Positions 20,953-30,614 of a DNA stretch of 64,000 nt are shown here, in pieces. The DNA lies in assembly GCA_963921195.1 (NCBI GenBank), contig OY992537.1, forward strand, positions 55,142,313 to 55,206,312. The letters run 5' to 3'. Under the pieces are notes generated by a model. The model had not been told where the DNA came from. It saw nothing but the letters and a program-made list of their open reading frames with translations, and searched no databases. The first letter of the stretch is position 1; each line of letters starts with the position of its first letter. Made by a program: the position numbers and the translations under genes. This stretch comes from Pegoplata infirma. Lineage: Eukaryota > Arthropoda > Insecta > Diptera > Anthomyiidae.

Positions 20953-21541
20953 AAAAAACAAGTGAGAGTGTTACATTCGGCTGTGCCGAATCTTTTATAC
21001 CCTCCAATATGTAAAAAAATATAAAAAAAAATCCAGGGGCGTCTTTTTTATTTTTGGGGGGGAGGGTTTGGGGGAGGTGGGGTTTGGTGGGAGACGTTGG
21101 GGCACCTTCTTCTGACATAAAAATATTGAGTTTGCTTAAGAAAAGTACAAAAAACACTGCAAAAAATGCGGTTTTTCTTAGGTTAGTTTAGTTTTCTAAG
21201 GGGGAACTTTTTTCCCCTTGGTCCGATTTTGCCCATTTCCGAACTTAACCTGCCTAGAAATATAAGACATATTCGTGCCAAACTTCGGAAATCTAGCTCT
21301 TTTATTTTGGACTGTATCGTGTCCTCTACAGACGGACAGACGGACAGACGGACAGACGGACAGACGGACAGACGGACAGACGGACAGACGGACAGACGGA
21401 CGGACATCGCTAGAATGTCTTAGAATCGATCACTGATCAATAAAATATATTCTTTATAGAGTCCTAGACCGATATTTCGATGCGTTACAAACGGAATGAC
21501 AAAGTGAGTATACCCCCATACTGTGGTTGGAGGGTATAAAA
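20953..21541 (-). mobile_element. mini-me/DINE-like element, full-looking copy
   Basis: It starts at ACAAGTGAGAGTGTTACATT, carries an (ACGGACAG)n tract at 21330-21402 (GTCY on the other strand) and ends with the GGTTGGAGGGTATA palindromic end. Together with 20408-20866 it makes an inverted pair. Confidence 0.7.
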
Positions 21542-21958
21542 ATGAATAAAACTAGGGCACAATGTTACTTTTTCTATCGATATAAAGACTCTAGATTTTT
21601 GTATTTCTTTAATGCATGTTATATGAAAAGAAATGAAACGTACATGGAACGAAATAAAATGGAAATTGGAACGAACTAGAATAGAAAGGGGAACAAAATG
21701 GAATGGAACAGGGAACGAAAATGAATAATTTTTTTCAAGATTTTATTATTCTGATTTTTTTGCACACCATTATTTTTTTTAAGCTCAATATTTTTTTTCA
21801 CTCAAACTTTTTTTCATTCAAACTTTTTTTCACTCAATATTTTATTTATTTGAATTTATTATATACGTATTTAATTACAAATCATATTCTAATTTAGCCC
21901 AACCGAAACGGATAACAATGATCATTGTCTTATTGTATATAGCGAAATTAGACCTCTG
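21542..21958. other. Unassigned AT-rich stretch
   Basis: Nothing recognisable beyond a GGAACGAAAT-like degenerate tract (21640-21720) and T-rich sequence. Confidence 0.4.
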
Positions 21959-22926
21959 CACTGTGGCCGAAATCACTGATCTAGCGGCGTTTTAGTCAAA
22001 ATTAAAAAATTAAAACTGATAAATGTTTTGCACTGTATCGATAACCTATACTTTACAGAGAAAATTAACGTTTTCACTTTTGTTTTTCTCTTAATATTCG
22101 CACAGCTGTAAGCTATCAAATATACATTTCTGCAGCAAGTGTATTAAAGAAATTTGGGGCCTAATTACTCAGTGAGTTTTTCTTGACACTTTTAAGTCAA
22201 TTGTTTATACATTTTGAGCCAAAAAGTTTTAATTGAAAGTAAAAGGTATGTTTTACCTAAAAAAGAAATGTTTGTGGCCTGTGTGTATCTAGAAGTTTAC
22301 ATTTGAGATATAAACTATAGTTTCATGGACTGCAACTTTTGAAATTCGATCGTATTCGGTCCAATTCCTATTTTGTTTATTTTTTTGGGTTATTTTTGTT
22401 GCGACGTTTCAGCATGGCGTGCTAGTTCGCGCAAGTTGTTCGGTTTTTAGGGTCCATCTGCCTGTCCAAATAAACAGTATAAACGCGATACAGACCACAA
22501 TTTTCAATCGATTTGGCTGAAATTTGAAATTTAAGTTTCTTTTATCGCAACAACAAAACCTATTAAATTTTGACAAAATCAATTCATGTTAACCCATAGC
22601 CCCCATGTAAATGTCCCCTTCAAGTTTTACTTAAATACCCCCAATAATAGTATTCAAGATATCCTCTTGAAATTCGACCGATAAATGTTTTTTATATTCA
22701 TAAACAATCGCTCTAAATTTTAACGGAATCGGACCACTTTAATTTCTAGGCCTCATACAAACCACCCTCCCAGTATTCAAATAAATTTCCCAAAATACAT
22801 AAAAATAAATAAATATTGTTTAAAAATTAATTCTTTATAAATTTTATAATCGCAAATTAGCATTAGTCTTTATTATTTTACATTTCCGAATTAAGCGCCG
22901 CTAGATTGGCCATTTCGGCCACTGTG
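21959..22926. mobile_element. Transib-like non-autonomous element B, TSD CTCTG
   Basis: The 968-bp element has ends CACTGTGGCCGAAAT (left) and, inverted, CACAGTGGCCGAAAT (right). Both are followed by ATCTAGCGGC at the same distance. The exact 5-bp duplication is CTCTG (21954-21958, 22927-22931). There is no coding potential. Placement with Transib rests on the heptamer, the 5-bp duplication and the shared TAGCGG word with elements A and C. Confidence 0.65.
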
Positions 22927-22985
22927 CTCTGGTGGGAATCGAACCCACGACCCCCACATCCTACTAGGGTGCCTTCACTTTTACA
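22927..22985 (-). other. tRNA-like segment flanking element B
   Basis: The minus strand reads GTCGTGGGTTCGATTCCCACC, the same T-arm and box B as at 16420-16440, preceded by a weak box A-like CCCTAGTAGG. Element B sits directly at its 3' side. It is probably the same SINE-type family. Confidence 0.5.
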
Positions 22986-23379
22986 TAAAATTATTTTTTT
23001 TATTTTTAATTAAAAAAAAACAGATTTCGTGGGGAAAATTTTTAGAAATCAGTAATCTAATCCTAATACGTAATTTTTTCAACATTTAATATTACCGTTA
23101 ACGAAATTCCGGGCAGGCATGCTAGTAACTAATAAACATGTAATTTTAAATTAATATTTATTAGTAAATCCTATTGAACAACCAATTAAATAAATTAAAC
23201 CTACCCTAACACAAATAATACAAAGAATCAACAATCATTATTAATTAAATTTTATTTTATTTTTCTTATTAATTTACAGTTTAACTTTTGTTACGGATTA
23301 AAAAACAATATCTCATAAATAAAGAAATAACAAAAAACACCCACATCATATAACGCAAGACTTAATTTTTATCTTTAAT

Positions 23380-23588
23380 AAACAATCAACGGCAGCAACA
23401 GCAGCAGCAGCAACTAAACCAGCCACCATTTACCACCTACAACTTATTGGATATCTCCCCAATTGTTGGCTACAATTTCTGTTTTTATTAAAAAAAAAAG
23501 TGGAAGAAGAACTCTGCTGAAAGTAGAGTATATTAGTCATCGTCATCTTCGTCGTAGTACTTTTAGTACGTAGTAAATCATACCAAAG
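23380..23588 (+). promoter_or_regulatory. Probable 5' UTR / promoter zone of the PPP1R14-like gene
   Basis: The base composition here is less AT-rich than the surroundings and includes a (CAG)n-type stretch at 23394-23411. It leads into the ATG at 23589 (context AAAGATGC). I could not place a TATA box or transcription start with confidence. Confidence 0.35.
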
Positions 23589-23804
23589 ATGCAGTGCAGC
23601 TTAGAACAAATGAACGATAGTGAACGTTCACCAAATCGAACAAATCTACGCGTAAATTTCAATGAAAAGGGCTCTGAAGTAAAAGAACGTCGTGAAAAGT
23701 TCCTCACCGCCAAATATGGTTCACATCAAATGAGTTTAATTAGAAAACGATTGGCCGTCGAGATGTGGTTGTATGATGAATTACAAAAACTTTTTGATCC
23801 GCCG
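23589..23804 (+). CDS. PP1 inhibitor of the PPP1R14 (CPI-17/PHI-1/KEPI) family, exon 1 of 4
   Basis: The four coding exons (23589-23804, 27422-27496, 33304-33345, 33681-33722) give a complete 124-residue protein. Exon 1 encodes residues 1-72: an acidic N-terminus, then LRVNFN, KFLTAKYG (about 37-44) and IRKRLAVEMWLYDELQKLF (51-69). The last two are the phosphatase-inhibiting core of PPP1R14 proteins. T40 aligns with the threonine whose phosphorylation by PKC or ROCK turns vertebrate relatives into strong inhibitors of myosin phosphatase/PP1. The exon ends at a GTAAGT donor in phase 0. Vertebrate members are about 145 residues, so this is near full length. Function in the fly is inferred from the family. 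Confidence 0.88.
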
Positions 23805-24129
23805 GTAAGTTGAAAGAGTAAGAGAACTGGCAATGCCTTTGTTTATTTGCTTTGAAGTTTTTTTTCTATTTTTTAATTATTGAATAGAAGTTTGTTTGTA
23901 AAGTTAATCATGTCTGATCTGTTTATGATTTGTTTATTTTGCTTTTATATATTTTTAATATCCTCCACTTTTTGATAGACGGTATAAATAACACAGCGGA
24001 ATGGAAATTTGTAAACCCTACACCAAACACAACTTTTTTACAGGGTAACATGACTTCCCGATGATCTGAAGTTTTCAAATCTGAGACTTTTTCTATACGA
24101 AAAATAGGGTGGCAGCGAAATTTCAACTT

Positions 24130-26612
24130 TTGATTTTCACTATCTGCCGGGCGAAATATTTTTCTATACGAAAAATTTCTAAGAATCTGATACTTTTTCT
24201 ATACGAAAAAAGTTTTAGACTCTGAGACTTTTTCTATAGGAAAAATATCTCAGAATCTGGGACTTTTTCTACAGGAAAAAGGTCTCAGAATCTGAAACTT
24301 TTTCTATAGGAAAAATGTCTCAGAATCTGAAACTTTTTCTATTGGAAAAATGTCTCAGAATCTGAGACTTTTTCCATAGGAAAAATGTCTTAGAATCTGA
24401 GACTTTTTCTATAAGAAAAATGTCTCATAATCTGAGACTTTTTCTATCAGAAAAATTTCTTATAATCTGAGACTTTTTCTATAAGAAAAATTTCTCATAA
24501 TCTGAGACTTTTTCTATAAGAAAAATGTCTCATAATCTGAAACTTTTTCTATACGAAAAATGTCTCAGAATCTGAGACCTTTTCTATACGAAAAATGTCT
24601 CAGAATCTGAGACCTTTTCTATAGGAAAAATGTCTCAGAATCTGAGACTTTTTCTATAGGAAAAATGTCTCAGAATCTGAGACTTTTTCTATAGGAAAAA
24701 TGTCTCAGAGTCTGAGACTTTTTCTATAGGAAAAATGTCTCAGAATCTGAGACTTTTTCTATAGGAAAAATGTCTCAGAATCTGAGACTTTTTCTATAGG
24801 AAAAATGTCTCAGAATCTGAGACTTTTTCTATAGGAAAAATGTCTCAGAATCTGAGACTTTTTCTATAGGAAAAACGTCTCAGAATCTGAGACTTTTTCT
24901 ATAGGAAAAATGTCTCAGAATCTGAAACTTTTTCTATAGGAAAAATGTCTCAGAATCTGAGACTTTTTCTATAGGAAAAATGTCTCAGAATCTGAGACTT
25001 TTTCTATAGGAAAAATGTCTCAGAATCTGAGACTTTTTCTATAGGAAAAATGTCTCAGAATCTGAGGCTTTTTCTATAGGAAAAATGTCTCAAAATCTGA
25101 GACTTTTTCTGTAGGGAAAATGTCTCAGAATTTGAGACTTTTTCTATAGGAAAAATCTGAGACAATTTCTATAGGAAAAATGTCTCAGAATCTGAGACGT
25201 TTTCTATAGCAAAAATTGTCTATGAATCTGAGACTTTATATAGCAAAAATGTCTCAGAATCTGAAACTTTTTCTATAGGAAAAATGTCCCAGAATCTGAG
25301 ACATTTTCTATATGAAAAATGTCTCAGAGTCTGAAACATTCTCTATAGGAAAAATGTCTCAGAATCTGAGACTTTTTCAATAGGAAGAATGTCTCAGAAT
25401 CTGAGAAATTTTCTAAAAGAAAATCTATAGGAAGGAAAAATGTCTCAATGTACTTTTTCTATACGAAGAAAGTTTTAGACTCTAAGTATTTTTCTATAGC
25501 AAAAATATCTCAGAATCTGAGACTTTTTCTACAGGAAAAATGTTTCAGAATCTGAGACTTTTTCTATGGGAAAAATGTCTCAGAATCTGAAACTTTTTCT
25601 ATAAGAAAAATGTCTCATAATCTGAGACTTTTTCTATGAGAATCTGAGACTTTTTCTATAAGAAAAATGTCTCATAATTTGAGACTATTTCTATGAGAAA
25701 AATGTCTCAGAATCTGAGACTTTTTCTACAGGAAAAATGTTTCAGAATCTGAGACTTTTTTTATAGGAAAAATGTCTCAGAATCTGAAACTTTTTCTATA
25801 GGAAAAATGTCTCAGAATCTGAGACTTTTTCTATAGGAAAAATGTCACAGAATCTGAGACTTTTTCTATAGGAAAAAGGTTTCAGCACCTGAAACTTTTT
25901 CTATAGGAAAAATGTCTCAGAATCTGAGACTTTTGCTATATGAAAAATTTCTCAGATCTGAGACTTTTTCTATAGGAAGAATGCCTCAGATCTGAGACTT
26001 TTTCTATGGGAAAAATGTCTTAGAATCTGAGACTTTTTCTATAGGAAAAATGTCTCAGAATCTGAAATTTTTTCTATAGAAAAAATGTCTCAGAATCTGA
26101 AACTTTTCCTATAAGAAAAATGTCTCAGAATATGAGACTTATTCTATAAGAAAAATGTCTCAGAACTTGAGACCTTTTCTATAGAAAAAATGTCTCAGCA
26201 TCTGTTACTTTTTCTATCGGAAAAATTTCTCCAAATCTGGGAATTTTTCTGTAGGATAAATGTTCAGAGTCTAAAATGTTTTCTATATGAAAAATGTTTC
26301 AGAATCAGAGACTTTTCCTATAGGAAAAATGTCTCAGAATCTGAGGCTTTTTCTATAGGAAAAATGTCTTAGAATCTGAGACTTTTTCTATAGGAAAAAT
26401 GTCTCAGAATCTGAGATTTTTTCTATAGAAAAAATGTCTCAGAATCTGAAACTTTTCCTAAAGGAAAAATTTCTCAGAATATGAGACTTATTCTATAAGA
26501 AAAATGTCTCAGAACTTGAGACCTTTTCTATAGAAAAAATGTCTCCAAATCTGGGAATTTTTCTGTAGGATAAATGTTCAGAGTCTAAAATGTTTTCTAT
26601 ATGAAAAATTAT
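24130..26612 (+). repeat. 35-bp minisatellite array, about 70 units, in intron 1
   Basis: Each unit joins CTCAGAATCTGAG with ACTTTTTCTATAGGAAAAA plus TGT. Both parts are near-palindromes. Units are very alike in 24600-25080 and more diverged towards the edges. The array fills two thirds of intron 1 (23805-27421) of the PPP1R14-like gene. The same family forms 46080-48830 with a different fixed variant. Confidence 0.95.
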
Positions 26613-26702
26613 CATAACGTATATATGTATGTATGATAATAAGCCCCATTTTTTGTAAGAGCGAGTTTATTTGCCCTTCGAGGCCCCCGTGAGGTCCGGA
26701 GA

Positions 26703-26845
26703 CCAGGGGGCTAATTATGTAACTTGATAATCGTCAATCGTCATCGTTAGCTCATTATTCTATTACCATAAAATGACACTATATGGTAATGGAATAACGA
26801 TAAAAACGATACGACGACTATCAAGTTACAAAATTACCCCCCTGG
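26703..26845. mobile_element. Small palindromic MITE in intron 1
   Basis: Terminal repeats CCAGGGGGCTAATTATGTAA and, inverted, TTACAAAATTACCCCCCTGG continue inward to GATAATCGTC. No matching target duplication was found. Confidence 0.6.
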
Positions 26846-26894
26846 CACGTGCCCCGTGTGCCATAATGGTTAAAACGGTAGGATAGGGCTTCGC

Positions 26895-27265
26895 GTCAAA
26901 TGTAGTCTTTCAAATTTCGTGATTGTGGCAAAATTATTTCATAAATTTTGCAAGGGCATATTCAGTCGACAAACAGCGGTCAAAGTTTGAAATAATCCGG
27001 CTCAAAAATTAGCAATTTTTGCGTGCTTTCTGGGAAAAATATTTAAAAAAATTCCAAATACATACCTATTTCTTAAGCCGGATTTGGTTAAAAATTTCTG
27101 ACTTGAATTTTGGCCGACAAAAGTAATTTTTTTCAAACTTTGACCGCTAGTTGCCGACTAAAGATGGTCTTGTAAATTTTTTTTTATACATTTTCCCACA
27201 ATCGGCTATTCCGTTAACATCGTTCGGCTGGTAATACGACACGAAATTCGAAAGTTTAGAATTGT
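26895..27265. repeat. Imperfect palindrome in intron 1
   Basis: Inverted words CAGCGGTCAAAGTTTG and CAAACTTTGACCGCTAGTT flank a centre with ATCCGGC/GCCGGAT. Outer matches include TTTCGTG/CACGAAAT and TTGTGG/CCACAA. Probably an old foldback element; ends are unclear. Confidence 0.5.
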
Positions 27266-27421
27266 CGGGACACCCTAGTGTAGGGTATTAACAGGAAAGT
27301 GTGGAGGGTATGTTGGGTTTTTTTAAATATGGCACAAAGCATTTATATTTGTTTAAGAAAATTTTGTTAAAAAACTTTGTTACTAATTTTATCACCCGAA
27401 ACTTTTTTACTTCTTTTTTAG

Positions 27422-27496
27422 ACTGAACCCATTGATGTTGATATTGATGAAATATTGGACATGGACACAGATGAAATAAGAAGATCTCATTTAATT
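27422..27496 (+). CDS. PPP1R14-like gene, exon 2
   Basis: 25 codons (TEPIDVDIDEILDMDTDEIR...) between a TTTTTTAG acceptor and a GTAAGT donor, phase 0 at both ends. The acidic IDEILDMDTDE stretch matches the conserved 'ELLDMESDEE' type segment of PPP1R14 proteins, which follows the inhibitory core. Confidence 0.85.
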
Positions 27497-28446
27497 GTAA
27501 GTATTGTTATTTAAAATTGAAATATAATGAAAAATAAATGGTTTATTCGACCTTTAAAGTATTATATTTTGAGTAGGTTTATTTTAGCTCGAGGTCATTA
27601 TTTCCTTTACTAATTAAAACTATGATATTCTCATAGAATAATTTTCAAGAAAATTATTTTTCTGTTTTAAATTTATTTATGATAGTCATTTTTGCAAAGA
27701 CTTAGCCGACACTTGTTTTGGAATTTATCAGATTTCATTGTGAAGACTATGTAGCAAATATAAAAACCCTATACTAGAAAAAGCATAAGGAATTTAAATG
27801 ACTATGGCCAATGTTCAAACAAAAATATTTATATAATTTATTCAACTTTACCCAGTTGGCAACGTCCTCGAGCCATCCTCAGTGACGGAGCGGTGACATG
27901 CCAGAGTCACTGCTGACATCCACAAGACATCTCTATGTACTGGGTTGAGGACAGTTTCATACAAATTTTCAAAATGTCCTCACTCAAAGTCAGCAGTGGT
28001 CAGGGCTGACCTTCTGAGGACACGTCACCTAAGACTTCTTTGGGGAAATGTCTGACTTAGGTCATGCGAAAATACAAAAAATTTTTGTATTTCCTTTAGT
28101 TTTTACTTTTATCCATTTTCCTTTATAAATTATCTTTCTCATATTTAGAAAAAAACTTTTCGCCTTTTTTAGTCTCAACTGGATTTGAACCTGGAACCTT
28201 CAGTTTTTTAGTCCCACACTTAACTACTTGTTTCAAACTAGAGATGGGATCGTGAGTGACTTTTCAATCACGATCACGCACGCTCACGAAAAAATATAAT
28301 GTAATCACGCACGATCACGCGCGAACATTTTTTTTCTGCTCACGCTCACGCACGCTCACGTGAGTAGAAAAAAAATTAATCACGCTCACGACGTAATCAC
28401 GATCACGAAATACTCACGAATTAAAATATGTGAAAAAATGTATGTC

Positions 28447-29205
28447 ATATTTTCTTTATGCATTACCCAGTTGTGAAAGTCCTTGAGCCATCCGTGGTGA
28501 CGGCTCGCTGACATGTCAGAGTCACACCTGACATCCCCATGACTGCTCTGTATGCCGAGTTAAGGACGGGTTCATAAAAAACTTCAAAATTTCTGAAGTC
28601 CCCTAAGTCGTCTTTGTGGAAATGTCTGATATAGGTCATACGAAAATGCAAAAAATCTTCTTTTTTCACAGAAAAAATTTGAAACGAATTTCAATCAACA
28701 AAAACGCGGATTCAATAAATTTTTTGATTGAAATTCCTCCAATTAAAAAAATTGTTATACCAATCATCAAATTATAGGTGATTGATTGAACATTTTTTCA
28801 ATCAAACATGTTTTCGATTTTGATCAAAAATTTGATAAATTTTTTATTTGAAGTCAATCAAAATAATGATTGATTTAACAAATGAAGTGTAAGCTTATGA
28901 CAAAATTATCAAAAAATGCATCTTTTTTGCTTTCTTATATGTTGCAAACAAAGTAAAACCCGATTATTTTGTACATTTTTGAATTAATCTATTAAAATAA
29001 ATTAAAGCGAAAAAAATTTTGTATGTTGAAAATTTGCATTCGACTGTTTAAGAAAATAACAAAAATTTCAATCAAAACATTGATTGACTCATTTAAATTT
29101 TGTTGATCAATAGATTTAATTGAAAATATTTAGCCAATAATTTTTTGTGTGTTCCATTAGTTTTTACTTCCATCCATTTTCATTTATAAATTATCTTTAT
29201 CATAA
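28447..29205. mobile_element. Diverged CCCAGTTG-type MITE, copy B
   Basis: It starts CCCAGTTGTGAAAGTCCTTG and follows the order of copy A (CTGACATGTCAGAGTCAC, ...GGTCATACGAAAATGCAAAA). It resumes after an insertion at 29151 with 'CCATTAGTTTTTACTTCCAT'. The right end is missing or blurred into minisatellite. Confidence 0.6.
28669..29150. mobile_element. CACAGAAAAAATT-ended element inside MITE copy B
   Basis: Ends CACAGAAAAAATTT and, inverted, CACACAAAAAATTATT. The interior is rich in TTGATTGAAAT/ATTTCAATCAA words. A reversed relative lies at 45040-45300. The target duplication is not clear. Confidence 0.55.
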
Positions 29206-30149
29206 TCTGACCCCTTTTCTGTCCGAAAAACGTTTCAGAATCTGAAAATATTTTTATACGAAAAACGTCTCGGAATCAGAGAGTTTTTCAATACGGAAAA
29301 TGTCTCAGAATCTGAGAATTTGCATACGAAAAGTGTCTCAAAATCTGAACACATTTCCTCATGGAATGTTTTGAAAGACCATAAAAAATCAAGAAAACGT
29401 AACCGAACAAAAAAAAACGGGGAAACAATTAAAGTCACGAAAAATTCACGCAAGAATTTTACTCACGCACGATCACGCACGAACTTTTTTTTGTTACTCA
29501 CGCACGCTCACGTGAGTAGGAAAAAAATTTACTCACGAATCACGTGATTCATGCGTGATTCACGTGATTCACGTTAATCACGTGATTGGTGCCCATCTCT
29601 ATTTCAAACTTTATTTTGAAAATTGTTTGTCTATTTATTACTTTTATTCTACTTGTTAGATTTTGATTTTATTTTAAATAAATCGACAATGTTGCCATCT
29701 TTTTCTTGGAAATTAAAGAGTTGCCCAAACTTAAGATTCTAATTTAATATACTTCTATTCTGTAGACATTTCCTTTTAGACGTCTTAGAGGAATTGTCCA
29801 CACTCTTAAAGCAAACATTCAGTGCTGACAATGTTAGGACATGTCATCAAGGATTACCTATGAATTGTCAGAACCTGAAGACATTTCCTCAAGGAATCAC
29901 TGTGAAATTTCCTCAGTGACACATTTTCCAACTGGGTACACTTATTGAGTATTAGAAGAAGAAAATGGTTCAATTTCATAGTCTTGACAATGAAATCTGA
30001 CAAATTCCGAAACATGTGTCGGCTTAGTCTTTGCAAAAATGACTAACATAAATAAATTTAAAACAGAAAAATAATTTTCGTGGAAAATATTCTATATAGT
30101 AAACAAAAAATTACCTCAAGCTAAAATAAACCTACTCCATATATTTACA

Positions 30150-30612
30150 ATTATATTTTAGAAATTTTTATTAAGATTTTAAAAATTTCCATTTAAATTT
30201 CAGAAATATCTATTTTAATTTTTAAATGTCCATTATATTTCAGAAACTTCTATTTATATTTTAGAAATTTGCATTTAAATTGGAAATTTCTGAAACACAA
30301 CTGGAAATTTAAATTGGAAAATTTCTGAAATATGTACAAATGGAAATTTTTTAAATATGAACCTACAAATGAAATTTTTGAAAAGCCTTTAGAATTTTTT
30401 TAAATACAAATGGAAATTTATGAAATGGAAATTTATGAAAAACAACTTGAGTATTCTGAAATATTTATAGAAATTTCTGATATATGAATGGAAATTTATG
30501 AAATATGTATAAATTTGAAATATAAATGGATATTTCTGAAATACATATGTATAAATGAACATTTTAAAAATATAAATGGAAATTTTATAATGGAAATTTG
30601 TTTAATTAAACA
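30150..30612. repeat. Minisatellite, unit about 20 bp (GGAAATTTCTGAAATATAAAT)
   Basis: Degenerate tandem GAAATTTCTGAAATATA units are split by the palindrome 30615-33082 and continue at 33085-33245. Confidence 0.7.
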
Positions 30613-30614
30613 TA

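Larger units (their letters stand above)
28239..29601. mobile_element. hAT-like element with TCACG repeats
   Basis: Ends TAGAGATGGG and CCCATCTCTA have an exact 8-bp target duplication TTTCAAAC (28231-28238, 29602-29609). Both subterminal zones (28250-28430 and 29440-29585) are dense in GATCACGCACGCTCACG-like words. The middle is filled by another MITE-related piece and by 35-bp minisatellite fragments (29205-29390). There is no transposase. Confidence 0.82.
27851..29936. mobile_element. CCCAGTTGG-type MITE, copy A (interrupted)
   Basis: Ends CCCAGTTGG and CCAACTGGG are flanked by TA on both sides. Its two halves (27851-28238 and 29602-29936) align with the uninterrupted copy at 51802-52514 and are separated by a hAT-like insertion. 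The inside includes a box B-like GGTTCAAATCC on the minus strand, near 28190. Confidence 0.8.
27537..30143. mobile_element. Foldback element in intron 2, host of a five-level nest
   Basis: The left arm (27537-27848) and right arm (29939-30143) are inverted copies: TAGCTCGAGGTCATTATTTC on the left against GAAATAATGACCTCGAGCTA-like sequence on the right, with TTTTTCTGTTTTAAATTTAT shared. The uninterrupted relative at 62567-62998 shows the arms were once joined. A MITE (27851-29936) now separates them. Confidence 0.75.

Noticed and set aside
21183..21407. Open frame with a repeated SVRLSVCP motif (also 35639-35890)
   Set aside because: It is the translation of the (GTCY)n tract of mini-me-like elements, not a protein.
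21959..22926. Assignment of the CACTGTGG elements to CACTA or Chapaev superfamilies
   Set aside because: CACTG-type ends occur there too, but those make 2-4-bp duplications; all three elements here show exactly 5 bp, one of them CGACG, which fits Transib better.
24130..26612. Regular 35-bp repeats that could look like a CRISPR array
   Set aside because: The repeats are contiguous, with no unique spacers, drift gradually, and lie in the intron of a eukaryotic gene. It is a minisatellite.
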